DNA of 64,000 nucleotides from DATNPH01 sp036703315 (GTDB lineage: Bacteria > Cyanobacteriota > Cyanobacteriia > Cyanobacteriales > Coleofasciculaceae), in assembly GCA_036703315.1 (NCBI GenBank), contig DATNPH010000080.1, positions 37,265 through 101,264 on the forward strand. The letters are read 5' to 3'. Below are positions 36,084 through 44,797 of the stretch, piece after piece (within the stretch, counting starts at the first letter, position 1; the number at the start of each line of letters is the position of its first letter). The notes beneath the pieces were generated by a model that was not told the DNA's origin, did not search any database, and saw only the letters and a list, made by a program, of their open reading frames with translations. Position numbers and translations under genes: made by a program.

Positions 36084-38699
36084 ATGACTATTAATAACTC
36101 CTCTATTTCTAGTCCAGTCAAAGATCGGGCTGATTACGATATCTTTATTTCTTACTCCCGTAAGGATAAGGATTTTGTCCGCCAATTGTGGGAGGCGCTA
36201 ACAACAGCCAACCAAGAGACATGGGTTGATTGGGATGATATTCCGCCTACGGCAGACTGGCGGCAAGAGATTTATCTAGGTATTGAAGCGGCGAATAACT
36301 TTGTTTTCATCATCACCCCTCATTCTATTAGCTCAGTTGTCTGTGGCGAAGAATTGCTCCATGCGATTAAGCACGGAAAACGGCTTGTGCCAATTGTGCG
36401 ACAGGATGTTGACTACCAGGCAGTACATCCAGAGTTAGCGAAGCTTAACTGGATTTTTTTTAGGGAGCAGGATAATTTCGATAGTTCATTCCAGACACTG
36501 ATTGGGGCGATAGAGACAGATCTGAACCATGTCCGAGCACATACACGCTTACTGGTACGAGCTAGAGAATGGCAAAACAAAGAGCATGACAGTAGTTTTC
36601 TATTACGTGGCAGCGACTTAGAGTCGGCAGAACAATGGTTAACAGATTCGACGAAAAAACCCCAACCAACCACTCTGCATCGAGACTATATCAATGCCAG
36701 TCGTCAGGCGGAAACAGAGCGTCAAGAAACAGAAATTAGACTCTATCGCTTAAGTCCACAACAGTATCGCAACCGCCAAGCTTTACTCAACAAAGTGAAA
36801 AATTATTGGGTTAAAGGCGTATTAGAGAACTCCCTGCACAAGCGATCGCTGATTGAACTGAGTCTAGAAGAACGACCACAAGCCGTAGATCACCCCTGGA
36901 ATTTGGCTTCGGAGGCACTTGACGAGCCGCAAAAACTGCTGCCTCAGGGTACTAAGATAATCGACCTATTTGACTTTATTGGTGAAGGACGAACATTACT
37001 CATCCTGGGCAAACCAGGTTCTGGCAAAACCACAACATTACTGGAACTTACCCAAGATTTAGTTAAGCGTGCTCAGCAAGATCTTGGTCAACCAATTCCT
37101 GTGGTGTTTAACCTTTCCTCTTGGATAGGTGAAAAGCAGACGATTAGTGAGTGGTTAGTTAAGGAACTGAGCATTAAATATCAAGTTCCAAAGACAGTTG
37201 GGCAAACCTGGGTCAACAAACAGCAACTACTGCTGCTCCTCGATGGTCTAGATGAAGTTCAGGATGAACGCCGAGAGGCGTGTATTAATGCCTTGAATGT
37301 ATTTCATCAAGAGTATGGCTCAGAACTTGTGGTGACGAGCCGCATTAAAGACTACGAAGTCCTCTCGAAGCGTCTGAACTTTCAAAGTGCGATTTATTTG
37401 CGATCGCTCACTCCAGAACAAATTTACCACTCTTTAGAAGAGACTACAGATTCCCAGTTGGCAGGGTTGAGAGCCTTGCTCTCCAATGATGACATGCTGC
37501 GTCAGCTAGCCCAGTCACCCTTGATGCTCAACATTATGGCGATGGCTTATCAGGGAATCTCCGTTGAAGACTTGCCCGAAACAGGATTTCTGGAGCAGCG
37601 TCGTGCACAGCTATTCAACGCTTATATCGAACAGATGTTCAAGCGTCGAGGAACTAAGCAACACTATTCAAAAGCACAAACAATGCACTGGCTGAGTTGG
37701 CTAGCGCAGCGGATGTCTCAATATTCTCAAGCCTTCTTCCTGATTGAGGGGATACAACCAACCTGGTTGCCAACTAAGGCTCAGCAGCGAGCCTATCAAA
37801 TTGGTGTAAAGCTGCTTCTCATGACAATTTGGGGCAGCTTACACGTTGGGCTGCTGGCTGGTTTAAGAGATAATCCACTAACCTTCAACGTGTTTAAAGG
37901 CTTGGAGGGATTGATTTATGGACTGATTGGTGGGCTAATCTATGGGGTGATTGGTGGATTACTTGGAGGGTTAGTGGATAAGTCTACTAATCATTTGGTT
38001 GGTCGGTCGATCAATGGACTGCTTTTGGGGCTGATTTATGGAGCAATTTTTGTTTGGGTCGATGGATGGAGAAATGGTGTCTCTTATGCACTAATTTATT
38101 GGCTAATTGGTGTGATTATTTATGGAGCCATTCATGATGATCAGGAAATAGAACCAGTTGATACCATCAAATGGTCTTGGCGAAAAGCCATAAAATATTC
38201 GGTTTTGGGGTTAATAATTGGAGTAGTTCTCATGTTCGGAGCACACCAGCAGCCAATTCCAAGTTTAATTTTTGGGCTGATGTCCTCGCTAATGTTTGGA
38301 TTTGAAAAAGTAAATGAAATTGATACAAGAACTGTACCCAACCAGAGTATCTGGAAGTCAGCCGCCAATGCTGGAAAGTTGTTCCTGACTATCGGGTTAC
38401 CGACAGGGTTGCTGTTGGGAGTAATTAGGAGTCCAGTTTTTGGACTGGCTAATGGGTTGATGTTTGGGCTAGCTAGTGGGCTGATTGGTGGGCAAGGAGC
38501 AGGGATTGTTTGCATCAAACACTTCATTGTGCGTTGCATTCTTTGGCGAAGTGGATACATTCCTTGGAACTATGCCCAATTCCTTGACTACGCTAGCGAT
38601 CGCATTTTTCTGCAAAAGGTTGGTGGCGGCTATGTCTTCATCCATCGTATGCTGCTAGAGCATTTTGCCGAGATGCAGCCAACCAAGTTGCACAGTTGA
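36084..38699 (+). CDS. TIR-NACHT protein with C-terminal multi-span membrane domain
   Basis: An 871-residue NLR-like protein. Residues about 15-150 form a TIR domain (YDIFISYSRKDKDFVRQLW; WVDWDDIPP; SSVVCGEELLHAIKHGKRLVPIV) with the conserved Glu of the CxEEL segment, the NADase residue of active TIRs. A helical linker follows, then a NACHT domain with Walker A G309KPGSGKTT and Walker B D387GLDE391. From about 575 to 830 there are many Gly-rich hydrophobic spans (GLIYGLIGGLIYGVIGGLLGG). The C-terminal 45 residues resemble the tail of cyanobacterial NACHT proteins (GGGYVFIHRMLLEHF). Predicted: membrane-tethered sensor with TIR effector. GGAGG six bases before the ATG supports the start. Confidence 0.88.
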   Translation: MTINNSSISSPVKDRADYDIFISYSRKDKDFVRQLWEALTTANQETWVDWDDIPPTADWRQEIYLGIEAANNFVFIITPHSISSVVCGEELLHAIKHGKRLVPIVRQDVDYQAVHPELAKLNWIFFREQDNFDSSFQTLIGAIETDLNHVRAHTRLLVRAREWQNKEHDSSFLLRGSDLESAEQWLTDSTKKPQPTTLHRDYINASRQAETERQETEIRLYRLSPQQYRNRQALLNKVKNYWVKGVLENSLHKRSLIELSLEERPQAVDHPWNLASEALDEPQKLLPQGTKIIDLFDFIGEGRTLLILGKPGSGKTTTLLELTQDLVKRAQQDLGQPIPVVFNLSSWIGEKQTISEWLVKELSIKYQVPKTVGQTWVNKQQLLLLLDGLDEVQDERREACINALNVFHQEYGSELVVTSRIKDYEVLSKRLNFQSAIYLRSLTPEQIYHSLEETTDSQLAGLRALLSNDDMLRQLAQSPLMLNIMAMAYQGISVEDLPETGFLEQRRAQLFNAYIEQMFKRRGTKQHYSKAQTMHWLSWLAQRMSQYSQAFFLIEGIQPTWLPTKAQQRAYQIGVKLLLMTIWGSLHVGLLAGLRDNPLTFNVFKGLEGLIYGLIGGLIYGVIGGLLGGLVDKSTNHLVGRSINGLLLGLIYGAIFVWVDGWRNGVSYALIYWLIGVIIYGAIHDDQEIEPVDTIKWSWRKAIKYSVLGLIIGVVLMFGAHQQPIPSLIFGLMSSLMFGFEKVNEIDTRTVPNQSIWKSAANAGKLFLTIGLPTGLLLGVIRSPVFGLANGLMFGLASGLIGGQGAGIVCIKHFIVRCILWRSGYIPWNYAQFLDYASDRIFLQKVGGGYVFIHRMLLEHFAEMQPTKLHS

Positions 38700-38771
38700 G
38701 AGGGCGATAAGCCTAAATGTACTGAAACACTAGTACATCACGGTGCAAATGAGCCTACCATCTGCTGTACA

Positions 38772-40940
38772 TCAACACGCGATCGCTCGAAGTTGCTGAA
38801 GCTCAGCTACATCTAGATAATCGCCAGCAAAGGCTTTGCGCAATAAATTATTCGGGATAAATTCATCATATTTTTGCAATTTAGGTGCTTCTTCAGAAGC
38901 CACTAAATCATCTGCTGCCAAGTATTTATTACCGAAAGAAGCAATTTCTTGGACAAGTTCTTCAAATGTGTTTCGTCCTAATTTTATAGTTAGAAAATAG
39001 GGAGATATACCTCCAATACTTTTGATATCTAGAGAACTTCTTACAAAAAAATTGAGGAATCGTTCCACCGTGCGGTAACCAACTGTTCCCATCCAGGGAA
39101 AAAAGCAGCAAGTATTACCTTCTAATCCAACCATAGTACCTCGCTCCAATCCAGCACTTCGAGCGAGTTGACGAGCTTTATTCAAGCGCTCTTTCGCTTG
39201 AGGTTGCAAGTAGGGGTACTGACTATCCTCGAAAAGAACATGTCTCATACGTTGCAAAACTTTTGTATGAATAGTGCTACTGCCGCCACGCCAAGCAATA
39301 CTAGCAATACCTTCAACTGGCTTTACAAAAACAGTTTTTCTTTTTAAATCAACGTCCAAAACTTCCCACGTTCTACCTGCCAAGGCAAATTGTTCTCCCA
39401 CTGGGGGAGGCATAATGATACTGCCAATTTCACCAGATTCTCCCCGGACACCATATTCTAAATTATCGGGAAAAACAGCATAAAAGTGAAAGTTTCGGAC
39501 AATCCGTTCCCCCGTTAAACCAATAATCAGTTCACCGTTCTCAGTCTGCTGAATATGGTCAATATCAATCAGGTAGCGTAACAGTTGTCGGAAATCCTCT
39601 TGGGAAATTGCCTCAAAGGTAGGTAGAGTTAAAACCTGTTCAGCAAGAGCCGCAGGTGAGAGTTCTCCTATCGATGTTAGGATACTCATCGTTTGATGAT
39701 ACAGCAGGCTAAAAGGGTAGCGAAGCGGCTGTATCGGCTCAATCCAACGTTCTTCTATGTAAAGTTGGATGATGGCAATGCACTGCAACAGTTGCCAGGG
39801 AATTTGTTCGGGAAGCGATTCTTCCCCTAATAGCTCATCTTCGGTGCAAACAAACCGCATATCTGCCGGACTTCCTCGCCTCCCAGTACGCCCCAACCGT
39901 TGCAAAAAGCTAGCGACAGAAAAAGGGGCATCCAACTGTATCACCCGTTCTAACTGTCCGATATCGATACCCATTTCCAGGGTGACAGTTGCTGCCGTGA
40001 CAGCTGGCGTAGAGTCACGCATGGCTTCCTCAGCCGCTTCCCGTAATGAAGCAGAGATGCTACCGTGATGGACATGATAAATGTCTGGTAACCCTTCAGC
40101 CTGAGCAATTTGACGCAAGTTAGCGATGACTGATTCGGTTTTGGTGCGATTGTTGGCGAAGATGAGGCATTTGCGGGATTTGCTATTGTCGAAGATGTAT
40201 TGGTAGTAAGGGCTATGGGCAGATTCATCTTCGTCAGGAAGGTAAAAATGCTCTACAGCCAGTTGAACTTTCCGTTGTCCACTCTGAACCTTCGGAGTAA
40301 TGACTGGCGTTTCGGTTCCTGATTGCAGCCATTTCTCAGCTAGTGAGTAATCACCCAGTGTTGCCGACAAGCCAATTCGTCGCGGCGGCTTTTGTATAAA
40401 TCGGGATATGCGTGCCAACTGGCAAAGAATTTGGCAACCTCGTTCAGAACCCATAAAAGCGTGGATTTCGTCGATAATCACAAACCGCAAATCCCCAAAC
40501 AGGCGAGTTAGTTCGGCACTTTTATTTAGCAATAAACTTTCCAGGGATTCCGGTGTAATTTGAAGCACACCCTTGGGATTTTTTAGTAGCATTTGCTTGC
40601 GGCTTCGTGAGGCATCTCCGTGCCAAGCACAAACAGGAGTATCGGCTTCTTTTAGTAAGTCGTTAAGACGTTCAAATTGGTCGTTGATTAATGCCTTAAT
40701 GGGACCAATGTAGAGTATTCCAATCGTAGCGGATGGGTTTTGGTGAAGTAGAGTTAATACTGGCACAAAGGCGGCTTCCGTTTTGCCAGAGGCAGTGCCT
40801 GCGGCAAGCAGCAGGTGAGCATTCGTATCAAAAATTACTCGACAGGCTTCAACTTGCACTTGCCTCAATTCAGTCCAGCCTTGGGTGTAGATATATTCCT
40901 GAATGAATGGGGCAAGTCTATCAAACGGCTGTTCGCTCAT
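38772..40940 (-). CDS. Lhr/BrxHI-like superfamily 2 DNA helicase
   Basis: A 722-residue SF2 helicase. Motif I AAGTASGKTE (Lys53), motif Ia PIKALINDQ, motif II DEIH (157-160), motif III SATLGD and motif VI QRLGRTGRRG are all present. The C-terminal 300 residues include an Lhr-type winged-helix and domain-4 region (IVRNFHFYAVFPD, VGEQFALAGRTWEV). In type 2 BREX systems a helicase of this kind, BrxHI, is encoded beside the ATPase BrxD; here the upstream neighbour on this strand is BrxD-like, though 844 bases away. It probably unwinds or translocates on DNA. The ribosome site is weak. Confidence 0.85.
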   Translation of the reverse strand: MSEQPFDRLAPFIQEYIYTQGWTELRQVQVEACRVIFDTNAHLLLAAGTASGKTEAAFVPVLTLLHQNPSATIGILYIGPIKALINDQFERLNDLLKEADTPVCAWHGDASRSRKQMLLKNPKGVLQITPESLESLLLNKSAELTRLFGDLRFVIIDEIHAFMGSERGCQILCQLARISRFIQKPPRRIGLSATLGDYSLAEKWLQSGTETPVITPKVQSGQRKVQLAVEHFYLPDEDESAHSPYYQYIFDNSKSRKCLIFANNRTKTESVIANLRQIAQAEGLPDIYHVHHGSISASLREAAEEAMRDSTPAVTAATVTLEMGIDIGQLERVIQLDAPFSVASFLQRLGRTGRRGSPADMRFVCTEDELLGEESLPEQIPWQLLQCIAIIQLYIEERWIEPIQPLRYPFSLLYHQTMSILTSIGELSPAALAEQVLTLPTFEAISQEDFRQLLRYLIDIDHIQQTENGELIIGLTGERIVRNFHFYAVFPDNLEYGVRGESGEIGSIIMPPPVGEQFALAGRTWEVLDVDLKRKTVFVKPVEGIASIAWRGGSSTIHTKVLQRMRHVLFEDSQYPYLQPQAKERLNKARQLARSAGLERGTMVGLEGNTCCFFPWMGTVGYRTVERFLNFFVRSSLDIKSIGGISPYFLTIKLGRNTFEELVQEIASFGNKYLAADDLVASEEAPKLQKYDEFIPNNLLRKAFAGDYLDVAELQQLRAIAC

Positions 40941-41127
40941 GGAAAGTTTATGTCGATTGACTAATTATCTGTCTGCGATGAAAAATTATTGTCTACCTGC
41001 ACTTAGTGTAGTTAAGGCGCGATCGCTCTGTGTGGTTGAGTTTGATAGGGAAAAGGCGTGGTATCTGGAGGAATTACGAAGGCTAAGGTAGGGGCAAGCG
41101 ATCGCTTTTAGCGACGCATGGGTTTGA

Positions 41128-41451
41128 TCTAACCAAGATTGAGGAACAAACAGAGAAATTCCTGCCATTGTGTCCTGACTTTGCCGTAGAACTGTTTCGG
41201 AAACGGATGACTTAGAGGATGATTAGGAGAAGATGCAGGAATATCTGGAGAATGGGCTGCGTCTGGGTTGGTTGATTAATCCTAAAACTCAGCAAGTAGA
41301 AAGCGATCGCCTTAACCAGGGGGTTGAAGTTTTACAATCTCCCGCGACTTGATCGGGTGAAGATGTTGTATCTAGATTTGTATTAGATTTGCAGCCTATT
41401 TTTAATAGCGCTAGTACCCTATTTCAACCGAGTATCCCCGCTCTAAACTAG
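41128..41451 (+). pseudogene. Uma2-family (DUF820) nuclease remnant
   Basis: Frame one encodes EEQTEKFLPLCPDFAVELF; after a frameshift the frame at 41233 encodes MQEYLENGLRLGWLINPKTQ, then a TGA at 41350 interrupts it, and the same frame resumes with SGEDVVSRFVLDLQPIF until TAG. These are the conserved core and C-terminal pieces of Uma2 proteins, a PD-(D/E)xK-like family abundant in cyanobacteria. The first half is missing or unreadable. The gene is dead. Confidence 0.8.
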
Positions 41452-41784
41452 ATAAGATTCTTTGCATATCAGCGACGAAATTATCCGGGCATAACACCTT
41501 AAGGGCGGAATGTAGGTAGTTAGTACCGCTCTATAATCCTATGGTTAATAAATTTGCAATTGCAACGGTTAGCACCTCCAACTTTATCCCTGCTCAAGAT
41601 TATACGGAAAATGTTAATCGTATTCCAACAAAACAAGACAGAAGATTTACCTTTGTAATTTCAACTCTCTGGGGTTCTTTTATCTTTGTTTGTTCACAAC
41701 ATCGAGTTTGTATCATGTTTGATGAAAAGGATAGTTAGCTACTTCTAATTCACATTGCATAAGATTTTGATAATTTAATTTGAC

Positions 41785-43107
41785 TTACAAGTTGAATTCT
41801 GCAAAGTTCATGGTTTCATTTCCATCTAAATGTTTGCGTGGATTGGATTGCTGGAAATTGGAACTCTCAATTAATTGTTTGAAATTGATTTTTGGATTTT
41901 GCTGAAGAATATTCAAAACGCTGATGAAGTCACGTACTATCTCACGCGGTGTTGAGAGTTTTTCTGCACCCAAACGGTTGACAATTTCTTGCTTAAATTC
42001 CTCTAGTTCACCACCTGAGAGAACCTTCTTGGAATTGTAATGGATAGCATGAACCTCAGCTAAGCGTTGCAAAAGCTGGGATAGTTCTTCTGAAGTTAAT
42101 GGCTCTAGTTGAATAACGGGTGCTGACGTATCCTTCAAACCATCCTTAAGGAAACGGCTTTTTGCTAATCGAGTGCGCCAAGCTTCGTCGCTGTGCAGCC
42201 CCCGACGTGAATCTTCCAAAAACTGAGGGGTGCCCCCTACGAGAATACCAAGGTATTCTGCCTTTCCTTGCATTGCATCGTTGAAAATGGCTAAAAGCTT
42301 GTCGTAGTTACTCTGACGGGAAGCAGTATGAGTAATTTTGTACAAATGGATAGCTTCATCTAGCAAAATTAAAAGTCCTTTGTAACCGATATCGGAAACG
42401 AACTTGGCGAATAGTTTGATGTAGTCATACCAAGTGTCATCATCAATAATTACTCGCACACCTAATGCTGATTTTGCCTCAGTCTTATTGGTAAATTCTC
42501 CACGTAGCCAACGAAGTGCTGCATCCTTTTTATCATTATTGTCCTCGCGGTAGCCACGCCAATAAGCAATGATGACATTGGCAAAGTCAAATCCATGCAC
42601 TAAGCCTTCCAGATTATCGACGACTTCCCGAATTTTTAATTCGACTTGGTCATCAAAACCTTCGTCATTAAGACGCTTTCCGGTATCTTGGGCAACTTGG
42701 TTGAGGATACTGCTAATCCATTTTTCCAGAATCAGCGCGATCGCGCCACCATTAGGATTAGTTCTGGTGGCAATATTCCCCATCAATTCCCGATAGGTTG
42801 CCACACCTTGATTGTTACTTCCTGATAGTCGGCGTTCTGGCGATAAATCAGCATCAGCTACTACAAAACCTTGCTCCATCGCCTGGTTACGAATTAACTG
42901 GAGCATAAAGCTTTTTCCTGAACCATAACGTCCTACAATAAATCGGAACGCTGCACCCCCTTCGCCGATGTTCTCTAAGTCTTGCCAGAGGGCTGCGGTT
43001 TCCTTGTCACGACCAACAGCGACATTATCAAGACCGATTCTTGGCACCACCCCTGCACCTAGGGCATTCAGCAGGGCAGTCGATACTCGTTTCGGGATTT
43101 TTGGCAT
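41785..43107 (-). CDS. BrxD-like (DUF2791) ATP-binding protein
   Basis: A 440-residue P-loop ATPase. GLDNVAVGRDKE and the Walker A VGRYGSGKSF (59-67) open the domain; Walker B is LLILLDEAIHLY near 250; GILVGGTPQFLED and the R-rich segment after it match the DUF2791/BrxD family. This ATPase is found in type 2 BREX with BrxHI, and also, from what I recall of published context analyses, near TerB-domain proteins and helicases. Here both a helicase and a TerB-C-like protein lie on the same strand nearby. The ATG beginning MPKIPKR follows GGATGG; a TTG 15 codons upstream is less likely. Expected to bind DNA or load a helicase; not shown. Confidence 0.82.
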   Translation of the reverse strand: MPKIPKRVSTALLNALGAGVVPRIGLDNVAVGRDKETAALWQDLENIGEGGAAFRFIVGRYGSGKSFMLQLIRNQAMEQGFVVADADLSPERRLSGSNNQGVATYRELMGNIATRTNPNGGAIALILEKWISSILNQVAQDTGKRLNDEGFDDQVELKIREVVDNLEGLVHGFDFANVIIAYWRGYREDNNDKKDAALRWLRGEFTNKTEAKSALGVRVIIDDDTWYDYIKLFAKFVSDIGYKGLLILLDEAIHLYKITHTASRQSNYDKLLAIFNDAMQGKAEYLGILVGGTPQFLEDSRRGLHSDEAWRTRLAKSRFLKDGLKDTSAPVIQLEPLTSEELSQLLQRLAEVHAIHYNSKKVLSGGELEEFKQEIVNRLGAEKLSTPREIVRDFISVLNILQQNPKINFKQLIESSNFQQSNPRKHLDGNETMNFAEFNL

Positions 43108-43423
43108 TACCTTACCATCCGCCTTAAGTGTTGTACTCCTGATAGACGCCAACTTAATCTATCTGACATCTTGTATCAAGTCACGGCTACTGTACCCCAG
43201 CCTTCTTTCAAGCGTGGATTTTTAAATTTCAGACAACAGATGGGGAGAACGTAATTATAAGGCTTTGAACCAGTTGTCCCGTCAATGCCAGTCACCCCAA
43301 ATAATACCGTTTCACTTTAAGTTTGCTACAGATGAAGGGCAGGGGGAGCAGAGGGAGCAGGGGAAGTGATTTATAGGAGTCATTTAGTGAATTGGTATAA
43401 AAAACCTACCTTTGGAAATAGGA

Positions 43424-43450
43424 AACCCGCCCTAACAATTAGAGCGGGTT
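43424..43450 (-). terminator. Hairpin downstream of the BTRD1-repeat gene
   Basis: AACCCGC and GCGGGTT form a 7-bp stem, prolonged by CTA/TAG inside. Read on the minus strand the hairpin is followed by TTTCC. It lies 165 bases after the repeat protein gene and may separate it from the BrxD-like gene. Confidence 0.5.
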
Positions 43451-43614
43451 GATTTTCAGCTCAAATTCCCTTGTACAAGCCGAATCAGCCTGTTGTCTAT
43501 CAAACAATTGAATTTGAGTTTAGTGGTATTATGAACCTAGTAATGATTAGATTTGAATAGTCCTCTCGGTTGGGGTAGCTGTGTATACCCCACTATCCCA
43601 ACTTGAGAAAACAC

Positions 43615-44535
43615 TTACTGCTTTGTTGTCCAGAGTCCGCCAAAGTACAGCGAGGTACCGTCCTGATATCCTGTTACTAGGCGTAGGTAATAGCCTTTTT
43701 TGGTGTAGTCTTGGTACTTAGTTTTGTATTGTGAGCTGGTCAGTTTGTGGCTAGAATACCAGCTGCCGACAGACTCAGAGTTCCAGATGGCTGAATACTT
43801 GGCTACCTTAGCATCAGCGTCGTAATAAGCGTTCAGGTACGCCAGCTTCAAACCCTGCTTGGTATAGTTGTCAAACTCCTGCTGGTACTGGCTGCTGGTC
43901 AGTCCGGACTTAGCATACCATTTCCCGACCGATTTCTTGTCGTAGAGGCTGGTGTAGTAGACCGTCCCCTTCGTTTTGACAGTTGAGAAGTTAACCAGGC
44001 GGTAACCCTGCTTAGTCAGTTGGTCGAAGGTAGTCTGGAACTGGGAAGACGTTTGACCATGGTAAGCTGCCCAAGCTGGCCAGGTATCCTTGACGAAAAT
44101 CGCGGCGTAATAAATGGTATCACCCCGCAGGTAGCTGTCCACTTGGTAGAGCCGATACCCCTTACCCTTATACTCGTTGAAGGCTTGCTGATACTGCTGT
44201 GATGTCAAGCCATGGCGTGCAACCCAGGGTACCTTGGTGTAGCACTTGTTGAAGATGACATTGTAGTAGGTCTTGCCCTTGTACTCGAAGCCATCAACCC
44301 AAGTCGGTCGGTTATCTTTAATTTTGGCGTAATTGTCATATACGCTCTGATACTTGGCTTCGGGGATGTTGTAGCTAGTATATTGGCAGCTAGCAGGGCT
44401 GGTAGTCTGGGGGGTAGACTCTTCGGTGGGAGATTGGGAATTATTAACCGTTGTCTGCGCAAACAGCGCATTTCCGGATAACAACGTGGCTAACAAGATA
44501 GAAGTAGAGACCACTGATTTGAAGAAGTTCATCAA
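43615..44535 (-). CDS. Secreted protein with five BTRD1-type repeats
   Basis: A 306-residue exported protein: Sec signal peptide to about residue 27 (LLATLLSGNALFA) and a Thr/Ser/Pro linker, then five imperfect repeats of about 45 residues. Each has the form W-a-x-H/S-G/K-L-T-S-x-Q-Y-q-x-x-F-d-x-Y-x-x-x-G-Y-r-L-x-x-V with a following Y-Y-a-x-I-f strand; examples are RHGLTSQQYQQAF and KSGLTSSQYQQEF. This matches the bacterial tandem repeat domain 1 (BTRD1) found in polyglycine hydrolases, but no hydrolase domain is attached. Likely a beta-propeller-like or solenoid binding module outside the cell. It interrupts the otherwise ATPase-rich minus-strand series. Confidence 0.8.
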   Translation of the reverse strand: MMNFFKSVVSTSILLATLLSGNALFAQTTVNNSQSPTEESTPQTTSPASCQYTSYNIPEAKYQSVYDNYAKIKDNRPTWVDGFEYKGKTYYNVIFNKCYTKVPWVARHGLTSQQYQQAFNEYKGKGYRLYQVDSYLRGDTIYYAAIFVKDTWPAWAAYHGQTSSQFQTTFDQLTKQGYRLVNFSTVKTKGTVYYTSLYDKKSVGKWYAKSGLTSSQYQQEFDNYTKQGLKLAYLNAYYDADAKVAKYSAIWNSESVGSWYSSHKLTSSQYKTKYQDYTKKGYYLRLVTGYQDGTSLYFGGLWTTKQ

Positions 44536-44797
44536 GTTTGTTCCTAATAGTTAGTTAGGTCGGTTTGCAGTTTGTCTGAGGCGGTTTAGTTCGTCCTCTG
44601 TTGAGCTATCTGGAAGAACTCAGGAGCTTATGCAAACACGTTACAAACCTTTACATAAATGAGTTTAGTAACAATGAGTTCAACTTTGCTGACTCGTTGT
44701 TATATGTCAGTTGTCTGTTAAGGGTTGATTGACTAAAGAAGTCTGAAGTGTAAAGGATATTAGTGCAGTGGGGCGTTAACCAAGGATAAAGTAAGGA

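Noticed and set aside
36413..36673. Minus-strand frame inside the TIR-NACHT gene
   Set aside because: It is antisense to conserved TIR coding sequence and shows no family resemblance.
38141..38560. 139-codon minus-strand frame rich in Asn/Pro
   Set aside because: Complement of the Gly-rich membrane spans of the TIR-NACHT protein.
41541..41738. 65-codon plus-strand frame next to the Uma2 remnant
   Set aside because: No known motif, no ribosome site; may be chance.
38772..43107. A complete BREX system
   Set aside because: Only BrxD-like and BrxHI-like genes are present; no methyltransferase PglX, phosphatase PglZ, BrxC/PglY or kinase PglW occurs in the window.
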